From contig NZ_AUHE01000013.1 in assembly GCF_000423025.1 (NCBI RefSeq), positions 1 through 64,000 on the forward strand: a DNA stretch of 64,000 nt, read 5' to 3'. A program made the translations under genes and the position numbers. The first letter of the stretch is position 1. The number at the start of each line of letters is the position of its first letter. Below the pieces are notes generated by a model. The model saw nothing but the letters and a program-made list of their open reading frames with translations. It was not told the DNA's origin and did not search any database. This stretch comes from Gordonia shandongensis DSM 45094 (GTDB taxonomy: Bacteria > Actinomycetota > Actinomycetes > Mycobacteriales > Mycobacteriaceae). This document shows positions 49,111 through 57,292 of this stretch, piece after piece.

Positions 49111-49165
49111 TCAGAGACTCACGGGCCCTCAGAGACTCACGGGGCCCTCAGAGACTCACGGGGGC
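49111..49165. repeat. Three tandem copies at the 3' end of the suppressor-of-fused gene
   Basis: TCAGAGACTCACGGG repeats at 49111, 49129 and 49148 (periods 18 and 19 bp). The run of G after CAC grows by one per copy (3, 4, 5), followed by CCC. The third copy is the end of the coding sequence, including its stop. The other two are duplicates of the same tail and stop codon in the 43-bp gap to corA. Confidence 0.85.
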
Positions 49166-49735
49166 CCGCAGCGGATCGGTGACATCGGTACCGGCCTCGG
49201 CCCACGCCTCGCGGAGGGCCTCGGCGCCCTTCAGACGCACCCAGGCGGCCTCGTTCGCGGTGATCGGCAGTGCGCGCAGGAAGGTCACCGGATCGGCGGG
49301 CGCGTCGAGCGGCAACGGCTCGACATCGGTGTCGGGTTCCAGCAGGAACGCCGAACAGGTCGCACCCGCCCACAGGGGTTCCTGCAGGTCGACCAGCGAA
49401 TCGGGGCCGAGCACCAGCCCCTCCACCGCGGGAGCCGCCGCGAGCATCGCCAGTGACCGGTGCAGTCCCTGCAGCGGCACCGAGGCGCGCAGACGCATCG
49501 TCACCTCGGCGCGCGGTCCCCGCACCGGATCGGGCGCGAGGTCGGACGGGTCGTGCATCGGATGCCGTGCGCAGCCGACCGACGCGAACACCGCATCGTC
49601 ACCGTCGACGAATCGCAGGACGTCGAGCGCCTGCACCCCGACGAAGGTCACCGATGCCCGTTGCGGGTCGGAGCCGATCGTCGCGGACACGTGCGCGACC
49701 ACCCGGTCGGAGACCGAACTCGTAGACGAACTCAC
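49148..49735 (-). CDS. Suppressor-of-fused (SUFU) domain protein
   Basis: A 195-aa soluble protein resembling bacterial suppressor-of-fused domain proteins: an N-terminal helix, the strand pair RASVTFVGVQALDVLRFV, the segment ASVGCARHPMHDP near 52, AEVTMRLRASVPLQGLHRSLAMLA near 80, and SLVDLQEPLWAGATCSAFLL near 120. Such proteins are often immunity or polymorphic-toxin-associated, but many actinobacteria carry a single housekeeping copy like this; no toxin gene is adjacent. The start is taken as GTG at 49735, with GGAGG very close upstream. It converges on corA. Confidence 0.7.
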   Translation of the reverse strand: MSSSTSSVSDRVVAHVSATIGSDPQRASVTFVGVQALDVLRFVDGDDAVFASVGCARHPMHDPSDLAPDPVRGPRAEVTMRLRASVPLQGLHRSLAMLAAAPAVEGLVLGPDSLVDLQEPLWAGATCSAFLLEPDTDVEPLPLDAPADPVTFLRALPITANEAAWVRLKGAEALREAWAEAGTDVTDPLRAPVSL

Positions 49736-49763
49736 CCCTCCAGTTAAACACCGTCGCCGACGG

Positions 49764-50933
49764 TCACCGCAATGCGGCGCCCGACGCGGTGTCGAAGACG
49801 TGGAGGTTCGCCGGATCCAGGCCGAGCCGAACCTGTCCGCCGCGCGCCGCGTTCGACGCCGGGGACAGTCGGGCGACCTTCTGGCCGCCCTGGGTGGTGG
49901 AACCGAGGTCTTCGGCGAGTTCATCGAGGACGCCCGCCGCCCGGTCGGGGGCCTCGAGCCGGAAGTACACGTACTTGTCCGATCCCATCGACTCGACGAC
50001 GTCGACCGAGACGTCGAACACCGTGGACGCCGACGGATGTCCCGCGGGCAGGAGTGCGACGTCCTCCAGGTGTTCCGGCCGGATGCCGAGCAGCACCTCA
50101 CCGGTCCCGCCGGCCTGCCGCGACCGGGCGAGCACTCGGTCGTGATCGGGCAGCGAGATCGGCCCCACCACGGAGTCGACGCCGCGGTCGGTGAGGGTGC
50201 CGGGGATGAAATTCATCGACGGCGACCCGATGAATCCGGCGACGAAGAGGTTCGCCGGGCGGTCGTAGAGCTCCTGCGGCGCGCCCACCTGCTGGACGTG
50301 GCCCGACCGCATCACGACGACTCGGTCGCCGAGCGTCATCGCCTCGGTCTGGTCGTGCGTCACGTACACCGTCGTCGTCCCGAGCCGCTGCTGCAGTGAC
50401 GCGATCTCGGTGCGCATCTGCACGCGCAGCTTGGCGTCGAGGTTCGACAGCGGCTCGTCCATGAGGAATGCGTTCGGGGTGCGGACGATCGCCCGGCCCA
50501 TCGCCACACGTTGACGCTGACCGCCGGACAGATTGGCGGGCTTCCGGTCGAGGAAGTCGGTGAGGTCGAGCATCTCGGCGGCCGCCGTCACCCGGTCGGC
50601 GATCTCCGCCTTGCCCATCTTGGCCAGGCTGAGCGGGAACGCGATGTTCTCGCGGACCGTCATGTGCGGGTAGAGCGCGTAGCTCTGGAAGACCATCGCG
50701 ATGTCGCGGCTCTTCGGCGCGACCTCGTTCATCCGCTGCCCGCCGACGCGCAGCTCGCCCTCGGTGATGTCTTCCAGACCCGCGATCATGTTGAGGGTCG
50801 TCGACTTCCCACACCCGGACGGACCGACGAGGATGACGAACTCACCGTCGGCGATCTCGAGGTTCACCCCGTGCACGGCCACCGAGCCGTCGGGGTACTG
50901 CTTGGAGACGTTCTCCAGAACGATGTCGGCCAT
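49764..50933 (-). CDS. sugC: Trehalose ABC transporter ATP-binding protein SugC
   Basis: A 389-aa ATPase energising trehalose import. Walker A VGPSGCGKSTTL near residue 36, Q-loop VFQSYALYPHMTV, signature LSGGQRQRVAMGRA near 135, Walker B AFLMDEPLSNLD near 155, H-loop VTHDQTEAM near 190, and a C-terminal MalK-like regulatory domain (about 240-389). Last gene of lpqY-sugA-sugB-sugC, 3 bp after sugB. Confidence 0.95.
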   Translation of the reverse strand: MADIVLENVSKQYPDGSVAVHGVNLEIADGEFVILVGPSGCGKSTTLNMIAGLEDITEGELRVGGQRMNEVAPKSRDIAMVFQSYALYPHMTVRENIAFPLSLAKMGKAEIADRVTAAAEMLDLTDFLDRKPANLSGGQRQRVAMGRAIVRTPNAFLMDEPLSNLDAKLRVQMRTEIASLQQRLGTTTVYVTHDQTEAMTLGDRVVVMRSGHVQQVGAPQELYDRPANLFVAGFIGSPSMNFIPGTLTDRGVDSVVGPISLPDHDRVLARSRQAGGTGEVLLGIRPEHLEDVALLPAGHPSASTVFDVSVDVVESMGSDKYVYFRLEAPDRAAGVLDELAEDLGSTTQGGQKVARLSPASNAARGGQVRLGLDPANLHVFDTASGAALR

Positions 50934-50936
50934 GGG

Positions 50937-51767
50937 TTATCCCTTCACCGCGCCGGAGGTCAGTCCGGACACGATACGACGTTGGAAGACGATGACGAAG
51001 ATGATGATCGGGATCGTGATGACCACCGCTGCGGCAGCGATCGGCCCCGTGGGTTCCTCGAACTGACTGCTACCGGTGAACTGGGAGATCGCCACCGGGG
51101 CGGTGATCGCGTTCTCCGTCGAAGTGAGCGACAGTGCGAGCAGCAGATCGTTCCAGGCGAAGATGAACACGAGGATCGACGCGGTCACCACGCCGGGCGC
51201 GGCCAACGGCACGATCACCCTGCGGAACGCCTGACTGGGCGTCGCTCCGTCCATCATCGCGGCCTTCTCCAGCTCCCACGGGATCTCCCGGAAGAACGCC
51301 GACAGCGTGTAGATCGCCAGCGGCAGCGCGAACGCGATGTAGGGCAGGATCAGGCCCAGCCACGTGTCGAACAGACCGATGTTCCGCTCGATGTTGAACA
51401 GCGGCGTCACGAGCGAGATCTGCGGGAACATCGCGATGAGCAGGGCGGCCCCGATCAACAGCTTCTTCCCCCGGAACTCCAGGCGCGCGATGGCGTACGC
51501 GGCCATGGTGCCCAGGATCACCGCGATCACGGTGGTGAGCAGGCCGATGCCGATGGAGTTGATCAACGCCGAGGTGAACTCGCCGGTGGAGAAGATGCCG
51601 CGGTAGTTCTCCAGCGTCCATTCGCGGGGGATGAAGTTGCCGTCGAGCACGCTGCCGGTCGGTTTGAACGACAGGCTGATGATCCACCAGAGCGGCACGA
51701 CGGCGTACAGGATCACGAGCACGTTCGCGACCGTCCAACCGACCCTCTTACGGGTGTTCGTCGACAC
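50937..51767 (-). CDS. sugB: Trehalose ABC transporter permease SugB
   Basis: A 276-aa inner-membrane permease with six helices. The EAA coupling loop is visible as [20 protein letters not shown] near residue 180. MalG-type C-terminus. It is separated by 6 bp from sugA and 3 bp from sugC. In mycobacteria this system recovers trehalose released during trehalose monomycolate metabolism; the same use is expected here. Confidence 0.94.
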   Translation of the reverse strand: MSTNTRKRVGWTVANVLVILYAVVPLWWIISLSFKPTGSVLDGNFIPREWTLENYRGIFSTGEFTSALINSIGIGLLTTVIAVILGTMAAYAIARLEFRGKKLLIGAALLIAMFPQISLVTPLFNIERNIGLFDTWLGLILPYIAFALPLAIYTLSAFFREIPWELEKAAMMDGATPSQAFRRVIVPLAAPGVVTASILVFIFAWNDLLLALSLTSTENAITAPVAISQFTGSSQFEEPTGPIAAAAVVITIPIIIFVIVFQRRIVSGLTSGAVKG

Positions 51768-51773
51768 GGCGGC

Positions 51774-53036
51774 CTACCTTCCCTCGTCGTCGGAGCCCGG
51801 GGCGGCGGTCCCGAATCCCTTGATGAACACGAAGGCGATGAGTGCGACCGCCAGGAAGATCAGGATGCTGATCGCCGACCCCACACCCAGGTTGAACGCC
51901 TTGAACAGGTTGTCGTAGCCCAACATCGACACCGATGCCGTTCCGTTGGATCCCGCGGTCAACACGTAGATGTTGTCGAAGATCCGGAAAGCGTCGAGGG
52001 TGCGGAACAGCAGGGCGACGAGAATCGCCGGCTTCATCATCGGGATGATGATCCGACGCAGGCGGGTCCACGCGCCGGCACCGTCGAGCTGTGCCGCCTT
52101 GAGCAGGTCGTCGGGCACCAGTGCGAGGCCCGCGAGGAGCAGGAGTGCCATGAACGGCGTCGTCTTCCACACCTCGGCCAGGATGATGATGAACAACGAC
52201 GGCCACTGCTGAGTGAGCGGCGCCGACCCGTCGGGAAGCAGGTTCGCCAGATAGCCGGTGTCGGTGGTCCAGGCGTACTTCCAGGAGATCGCGGCGGCCA
52301 CGGTGACGATGCCGTACGGGATCAGAACCACCGTTCGGACCACGCCCTTGCCGAAGATCGTGCGGTGCATCAGCAGGGCGATCGCCAGACCCAACGCGAG
52401 TTCGATGATCACCGAGACGAGCGTGAGGAACGCGGTGATGCCGAACGCCGACCACCAGAATCCGGCGGAGAGCACCGTCGCGTAGTTGGAGAACCACACG
52501 AACTCCTGCTCGTCCGGCGCGGTGAGCGTCGACTTGTTCAGGGACAGCCAGAACGCGTAGACGATCGGGTATCCGGTGACGAGCGCCATCACCACCGCAG
52601 CCGGTGCGATCAGCCAGTACGCGAGGCGCCGTTCGGACGATCGACGTCCGGTGACCCGGCGCGCCGGCTTCTTCGGGGATGCGTCGGAGTCCGGTTGTCC
52701 GGTCCCCGACGCGACGACGTCGGTCATCACACCTCCATCGGTCGGGCTGGACGCAGCCGTCGCCGGGTGAACGGGATCCTTCGGGGGAACGGGATCCCTC
52801 GGGGGTACGGGCGCCGTCGAGGGAACGGGCACCGCCGGCGCGGCCGGGCGGACCGACTCGGGCGGCACCCACTGGTCGGAGTGGACCGCAGGCGTCGGAT
52901 CGTCGCCGGGTGTCGCCGCCGGCTGCTCGTCGCCGGACATCGCGTGCCGTCCCGGCGAGCTGTCCGGCACCGGACCGCCCGGGGTCAGTCCGTAGTACGG
53001 CGACCGCTCATCGCGGTCCGGATCGTCGGTGCTCAC
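51774..53036 (-). CDS. sugA: Trehalose ABC transporter permease SugA with long N-terminal extension
   Basis: A 420-aa MalF-type permease. Residues about 130-420 hold six transmembrane helices and the EAA loop LLKAAQLDGAGAWTRLRRI near 300. The first roughly 125 residues are an acidic, Pro-rich, disordered cytosolic extension (PVPPRDPVPPKDPVHP) not found in the roughly 307-aa M. tuberculosis SugA. The GTG at 53036 overlaps the lpqY stop as GTGA, which supports the long form. An internal ATG near residue 103 (MTDVVASGTG) could give a short form. Confidence 0.92.
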   Translation of the reverse strand: MSTDDPDRDERSPYYGLTPGGPVPDSSPGRHAMSGDEQPAATPGDDPTPAVHSDQWVPPESVRPAAPAVPVPSTAPVPPRDPVPPKDPVHPATAASSPTDGGVMTDVVASGTGQPDSDASPKKPARRVTGRRSSERRLAYWLIAPAAVVMALVTGYPIVYAFWLSLNKSTLTAPDEQEFVWFSNYATVLSAGFWWSAFGITAFLTLVSVIIELALGLAIALLMHRTIFGKGVVRTVVLIPYGIVTVAAAISWKYAWTTDTGYLANLLPDGSAPLTQQWPSLFIIILAEVWKTTPFMALLLLAGLALVPDDLLKAAQLDGAGAWTRLRRIIIPMMKPAILVALLFRTLDAFRIFDNIYVLTAGSNGTASVSMLGYDNLFKAFNLGVGSAISILIFLAVALIAFVFIKGFGTAAPGSDDEGR

Positions 53037-54607
53037 GGGATGATCCCTTCACCGTCGACGGCCTTGCGGACTTCGCCGGCGAGTTCGTCGACCATCTCCT
53101 CGGGATCCCATTGGCCCACCGGGCTCAGTTTGGCGGTCACGAGCGTCGAGATGGCCTGGTATTGCGGAGACGCGGGCCGGATCGCGGCGGTGCCGTCCTG
53201 GAGCTGTGCGTGGATCATCTCGCCCATCGGGTAGGCCAGTTTGAAGTCGGCGTCGTCGTACAGCGACTCGATGGTCGGCGGTGTGCCGCCCTCGACCGCG
53301 TACACCTTCTGCGCCTTCTTGCTGGTGAGGCAGGTCCCGGCCTCGAAGGCGAGATCGGGCTGTCGGGAGGTGGACGCCACGGCCAGATTGAATCCGCCGA
53401 GCGTCGACTTGGCCGGCTCGTCGGCGTAGATCCCCGGATAGGTGGCGAAGTCGAACGCGGCCCGCATCTTGCGGTTCACCGGAGCCAACTGGGCGTCGGT
53501 CGGCTGATCGTCCTCATCGGTGAGCATCGCCTTGTACGGGGCGACGATGTCGTTGAGGAAGTCCACGTTGCCGGTCGCCGCATTGTCACGCGCCGACGCC
53601 CACACGAACGGCCAGTTGATCTCGAAGGCACCCTTGCCGTTCTCCATGCCGAGACGCGCGGTCCCCTCGTCGGACTGGGTGATCTCGGGATCGTGCCCGT
53701 CGGCCGTCGCGACGGACTTCATCACCTGCAGCGCCTTGAGCGTCGCCGCACGGTGCTCGGGGGTGTCGTCGAGCGTCACCGTCGACGGATCGTCCGGGTC
53801 GAGAACCGATCCGCCCGCGCTCTCGAGCAGCGAGTTGAACCACACCATCAGGCCCTCGTACTGCTTGGCCTGCACGAGGATCTGCGTGACGCCGTGTTCG
53901 CGACCGATCACCTCGGTGTCGGCGAGCATCTCGTCCCAGGTCCGCGGGGCCGGAGACGCCGACTCGGGTCGCTTCGCGTCGGGCGATCGCTTCCTCTTGC
54001 TCGAGCGACCGCGGTCGGCGGCGCGCTCCTGCGCGACGCGCTTCGCGCTCGGCGTCCCCTTCATCAGGTCGGGGCGATACCAGAGCAGCTGGGTATTGGT
54101 CCAGATCGGGATCGCGTACAACCGTTTGGCGGGGTCGTCGGGCCGCTTCCACATCGCGGTCTCGACCGGACCGCCGAGGTTCTCGTCCTCGACGCGCGCC
54201 GCGACATCGTCGGGCACCGGGACCATCCAGCCCGCATTCGCGAACTCGGCCGTCCACACGACGTCCATCAGCATGAGGTCGAGAGACCGGTCGTTGCCCG
54301 CGAGGCGGCGCGCCAGCTGCAGGCGCTGATCGTCGGCCTCCTTCGGGAGGACGTGCGCGTCGATCCGATACCTGCCGCCGGACTCCTTGCTGCACGTCGC
54401 CGCGAACTGTTTGACGTAGTCGAATCCGTCGGTGGGCGCGTAGACGTTGAGGACGCCCTCCTCGTACCCGCTCCCGCAGGCGGCGAGCATCGGCGCGCTC
54501 ACCGCGACGGCGGCCAGGGCGGCGCCGATTCGCAGACGCAGACGGTGCGGCGTCCGGCGCACTGCGGAACGAGCGCCCCGTCCCGAGGCGAAAGTGCCCG
54601 TGCTCAT
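53033..54607 (-). CDS. lpqY: Trehalose-binding lipoprotein LpqY
   Basis: Extracytoplasmic binding protein of the trehalose importer, 524 aa. Arg-rich n-region, signal helix (about 25-42) and lipobox LAAC with Cys44. Family segments include NVYAPTDGFDYVKQF, LMLMDVVWTAEFANAGWMVP and ENGKGAFEINWPFVW. A strongly basic insert of about 38 residues (184-222, including GRSSKRKRSPDAKRP) is absent from M. tuberculosis LpqY and would be a surface loop outside the cell. The start region is a tandem duplication. First gene of the operon. Confidence 0.93.
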   Translation of the reverse strand: MSTGTFASGRGARSAVRRTPHRLRLRIGAALAAVAVSAPMLAACGSGYEEGVLNVYAPTDGFDYVKQFAATCSKESGGRYRIDAHVLPKEADDQRLQLARRLAGNDRSLDLMLMDVVWTAEFANAGWMVPVPDDVAARVEDENLGGPVETAMWKRPDDPAKRLYAIPIWTNTQLLWYRPDLMKGTPSAKRVAQERAADRGRSSKRKRSPDAKRPESASPAPRTWDEMLADTEVIGREHGVTQILVQAKQYEGLMVWFNSLLESAGGSVLDPDDPSTVTLDDTPEHRAATLKALQVMKSVATADGHDPEITQSDEGTARLGMENGKGAFEINWPFVWASARDNAATGNVDFLNDIVAPYKAMLTDEDDQPTDAQLAPVNRKMRAAFDFATYPGIYADEPAKSTLGGFNLAVASTSRQPDLAFEAGTCLTSKKAQKVYAVEGGTPPTIESLYDDADFKLAYPMGEMIHAQLQDGTAAIRPASPQYQAISTLVTAKLSPVGQWDPEEMVDELAGEVRKAVDGEGIIP

Positions 54608-54634
54608 CTCGCTGTGCCCTTGCTCATCTCGCTG
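54593..54634 (-). repeat. 20-bp tandem duplication over the lpqY start, creating a micro-ORF
   Basis: The block containing TTGCTCATCTCGCTG recurs with a 20-bp period, so ATGAGCA appears at 54627 and at 54607 on the minus strand. The upstream ATG is out of frame and opens a seven-codon ORF (MSKGTAR) whose TGA overlaps the lpqY ATG. AGGAGG lies 11 nt before the upstream ATG; only AAGGG lies before the true start. The micro-ORF may feed ribosomes to lpqY by reinitiation. Confidence 0.7.
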
Positions 54635-54693
54635 CCAGCCTCCTGCCGATCGCCGTCACATGAGAATCAGCTGTGAAAGCCGATGCGGGAGTT

Positions 54694-54726
54694 AGGTTAT
54701 CCCACATCCGGGTGACATAGCGCACA
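54694..54726 (-). promoter_or_regulatory. lpqY promoter with a CRP/GlxR-like site
   Basis: On the minus strand, TGTGCGCTATGTCACC (54711-54726) matches 8 of the 10 defined bases of the CRP-family consensus TGTGA-N6-TCACA. TAACCT (54694-54699) downstream is a plausible -10, with a leader of about 80 nt to lpqY. The site overlaps the -35 area, so repression is as likely as activation. Confidence 0.4.
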
Positions 54727-54798
54727 TGCGTCACATCCGGCGGCCGCGGGGCCATCTGATCAGGCGGTTCGGGGCGACGTCGTGGCGGGCGGCTGCGC

Positions 54799-55278
54799 TC
54801 AGATCGCCAGGCGCGCCAACATGTCGCGAGCCTGCTCGGCACTGCGCGGATCGCAGAGGACGTCGTACCGGCCCGCGACGAGTTGCATCGTCGAGGTGAA
54901 GTCGCGCTGTCCCTTCGACACCGCATACGGGATCGCCGCGCTGATCAGCCCGAAGACCATGCCCGCCACCACACCGAATGCGATCGGGACCCACATGTCG
55001 CCCTGCACCACGAGGCTGAGCAGCAGACCGAAGAACAGTCCCAGCCAAGCGCCCGAACCGAGCCCGCCGGTGATCACCTTCCCCCAGGTCAACCGGCCCA
55101 ACACCCGCTCGACCTGCATCAGGTCGACGCCGACGATCGTCAGGTTCTCGACGTGGAACTCGTTGTCGCTGAGATGGTCGACCGCCTTCTGCGCCTGCGC
55201 GTACGTCTCATACGACCCCACCGGCCATCCCTTCGGCGGCGTCGGCAGACCGCGCATCGGCTGCATCGGATTCGTCAC
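54799..55278 (-). CDS. General-stress-protein-17M-like membrane protein
   Basis: A 159-aa protein. The N-terminal domain resembles the YflT/general stress protein 17M module (VGSYETYAQAQKAVDHLSDN, ENLTIVGVDL), then two Gly-rich transmembrane helices (about 70-90 and 98-122), then a short alpha/beta end. It matches Rv1234, which is likewise next to lpqY. Function unknown. The start is GTG at 55278 with GGAGGAG 4 nt upstream; later in-frame ATGs are not needed. Confidence 0.75.
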   Translation of the reverse strand: MTNPMQPMRGLPTPPKGWPVGSYETYAQAQKAVDHLSDNEFHVENLTIVGVDLMQVERVLGRLTWGKVITGGLGSGAWLGLFFGLLLSLVVQGDMWVPIAFGVVAGMVFGLISAAIPYAVSKGQRDFTSTMQLVAGRYDVLCDPRSAEQARDMLARLAI

Positions 55279-55299
55279 TTCTCCTCCCGGGGTCGGATC

Positions 55300-55309
55300 A
55301 CTTTAGGCT
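55300..55309. promoter_or_regulatory. Overlapping bidirectional -10 elements
   Basis: In ACTTTAGGCT, the plus strand reads TAGGCT (55304-55309), ending 6 nt before ATG 55316 of the MgtE-like gene. The minus strand reads TAAAGT (55300-55305), about 14 nt upstream of a leadered mRNA for the stress-protein-like gene. The two -10 boxes share two base pairs, so only one polymerase can melt the site at a time. Confidence 0.5.
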
Positions 55310-55315
55310 TGGGGC

Positions 55316-56641
55316 ATGACGCCCACACTGAAGGTCTATGTGGCCAGACTAGTCGGATTGGCGGTTCTCGGCCCGGACGGCGAATCCATCGGCCGTGTGC
55401 GTGACGTCGTGATCTCGATGCACATGCCCGGCCGGCAGCCCCGCGCCCTCGGACTGGCTGTGGAGTTGACGACCCGCCGGCGGATCTTCGTGCCCATGCT
55501 CCGCGTCACCAGCATCGAACCCGACGCCGTCACCCTCACGACCGGGCACGTGAATCTGCGCCGACTCCGCGTGCGCCCGAACGAGGCGCTCGCGGTCGGT
55601 CAGATCCTCGACACCACGGCGCGCACGGACGATCCGGACTACCCCGAACTGCACGGCGTCGATCTCGCGGTGGTCGACATCGCAATCGAACAGACGCGCA
55701 CCCGCGACTGGGTCGTCGGCCGCGTCGCCCTGCGCGCGGTCCGCAAGGGCTTGCGCCGACGCGGTCAGACCATCGTGGTGCAGTGGCGCCACGTCCGCGG
55801 CCTGAACCGCCTCGAACTCGCGCGCCCCGGACAGGGCGTTCAGATGGCATTGGCCCAGTTCGAGGAGATGCGCGCACCCGATGTGGCGAACGCGCTGCGC
55901 GAACTGCCGGTGAAGCGCCGCGACGAGATCGCGGCGGCCCTCGACAACGAGCGGCTCGCCGACGTGCTCCAGGAGATGCCGACCGACGACCAGACCGCGA
56001 TCCTCAGCTCGCTGCCACCCGCGCGGGCCGCCGACGTCCTCGAGGCGATGGACCCCGACGACGTCGCCGACCTGATGGGCGAACTGCCCGACGCCGAGGC
56101 CGAGGCGCTGCTGGCCCGCATGGACCCCGAGGAGTCGGAGTCGGTGCGTCGCCTGTTGCAGCACTCCCCCGACACCGCGGGCGGCGTGATGACGCCCGAG
56201 CCGTTGATCGTGACCGCCAACGCGACGGTGTCCGAGGCGCTGGCCCGCGTCCGCGACCCCGACGTGAACTCGGCGTCGGCGAGCATGGTGTTCGTGGTCC
56301 GTCCGCCGACCAACACCCCCACCGGCACCTTCCTGGGGGCCGTGCACACCCAGCGGCTCCTCCGCGAACCGCCCGCGAACCTCGTCGGCGGAATTCTCGA
56401 CGCCGAGATCCCGCGGCTGGCGGCCGACGCACCACTGGAGAAGATGACGCGCTTCTTCGCGACCTACAACCTCGTCTGTGCTCCCGTCATCGACGATGAC
56501 GATCATCTGCTGGGCGCCGTCGTGGTCGACGATCTGCTCGACGCCATGCTGCCCCGCGACTGGCGCGAGACGGACCCGGACGCCGACGGACCCGCCGATC
56601 ACCACCCCGCCGACCTGCAGAGTCACGGGGTGACGCGATGA
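55316..56641 (+). CDS. MgtE-like regulatory protein: PRC barrel, MgtE N-domain and CBS pair, no membrane domain
   Basis: A 441-aa soluble protein. Residues about 10-75 look like a PRC-barrel (VLGPDGESIGRVRDVVISM); 165-280 are the alpha-helical MgtE N-domain with LPxxR-type repeats (ALRELPVKRRDEIAAAL, LQEMPTDDQTAIL, LEAMDPDDVADLMGELP); 290-415 are two CBS domains (GGVMTPEPLIVTANATVSEAL). The Mg channel part of true MgtE is missing. It corresponds to Rv1232c. Leaderless ATG. It overlaps the DUF1003 gene, whose small membrane protein could be its partner. Confidence 0.88.
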   Translation: MTPTLKVYVARLVGLAVLGPDGESIGRVRDVVISMHMPGRQPRALGLAVELTTRRRIFVPMLRVTSIEPDAVTLTTGHVNLRRLRVRPNEALAVGQILDTTARTDDPDYPELHGVDLAVVDIAIEQTRTRDWVVGRVALRAVRKGLRRRGQTIVVQWRHVRGLNRLELARPGQGVQMALAQFEEMRAPDVANALRELPVKRRDEIAAALDNERLADVLQEMPTDDQTAILSSLPPARAADVLEAMDPDDVADLMGELPDAEAEALLARMDPEESESVRRLLQHSPDTAGGVMTPEPLIVTANATVSEALARVRDPDVNSASASMVFVVRPPTNTPTGTFLGAVHTQRLLREPPANLVGGILDAEIPRLAADAPLEKMTRFFATYNLVCAPVIDDDDHLLGAVVVDDLLDAMLPRDWRETDPDADGPADHHPADLQSHGVTR

Positions 56642-57141
56642 GCCCGACCGGTCGTCACCTCGACACTCCCGACTCCGGCCGCAGCCGGCTGCGCCTGAAT
56701 CTGGACACCGACGTCGTCGGTCAATACAGCGAGCGGGTCGCTCGATTCCTCGGCACCGGGCGCTACCTGGCGATCCAGACGATCGTGGTCGTGGTCTGGA
56801 TCATCTTGAACGTCGGGGTGTTCGCGTTCGCGTGGGACCCCTACCCGTTCATCCTGCTCAATCTCGCCTTCTCCACGCAGGCGGCGTACGCCGCACCGCT
56901 GATCCTGCTCGCCCAGAATCGTCAGGAGAACAGGGACCGCGTCTCACTCGAGGAGGATCGGTCGCGTGCGGCGCAGACCAAAGACGACACCGAATTCCTC
57001 GCTCGCGAGCTGGCGGCGGTCCGGATCGCCGTGGGCGACACGGTGACTCGCGACTACCTGCGACGCGAACTCGACGATCTGGTGGATGAACTCGCCGAGC
57101 GGATCGCCGAGCGCGTGGACTCCGCGCACGACCGTCGGTGA
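56638..57141 (+). CDS. DUF1003 family membrane protein
   Basis: A 167-aa protein with two transmembrane helices (about 43-62 and 70-92) containing the DUF1003 features FLGTGRYLAIQTIVVVVWI, WDPYPFILLNLAFSTQAAYAAPLILLAQNRQ and a charged C-terminal helix starting NRDRVSLEEDRSRAAQ. It overlaps the MgtE-like gene by ATGA. Function unknown; the pairing with an Mg-sensor-like protein suggests a role in divalent cation handling (inference). Rv1231c-like position. Confidence 0.85.
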   Translation: MSPTGRHLDTPDSGRSRLRLNLDTDVVGQYSERVARFLGTGRYLAIQTIVVVVWIILNVGVFAFAWDPYPFILLNLAFSTQAAYAAPLILLAQNRQENRDRVSLEEDRSRAAQTKDDTEFLARELAAVRIAVGDTVTRDYLRRELDDLVDELAERIAERVDSAHDRR

Positions 57142-57202
57142 ACCGGTCGGCCCCGTCCGGCCCGGATCGCGGACCGGCATGACCGATCCCCGGGCCGACA
57201 TG

Positions 57203-57208
57203 TATGCT
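57203..57208 (+). promoter_or_regulatory. -10 of the lytic transglycosylase gene
   Basis: TATGCT lies 85 bp before ATG 57293, giving a leader of roughly 78 nt with a GAGAAGAG ribosome site. No conserved c-di-AMP (ydaO) riboswitch pattern, known upstream of some actinobacterial cell-wall hydrolase genes, was recognised in this short leader. Confidence 0.35.
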
Positions 57209-57292
57209 GACTCACAGTCACCCGGGGGAAATGGTCTCAGACATCCCTCCGAACGGCATCGGCGACACGCGAGTGGAGTAGAGAAGAGTTTC

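Noticed and set aside
49148-49735. Toxin-immunity locus around the SUFU protein
   Set aside because: Suppressor-of-fused proteins can be immunity proteins, but no toxin, secretion or repeat-cassette genes flank it; neighbours are corA and sugC.
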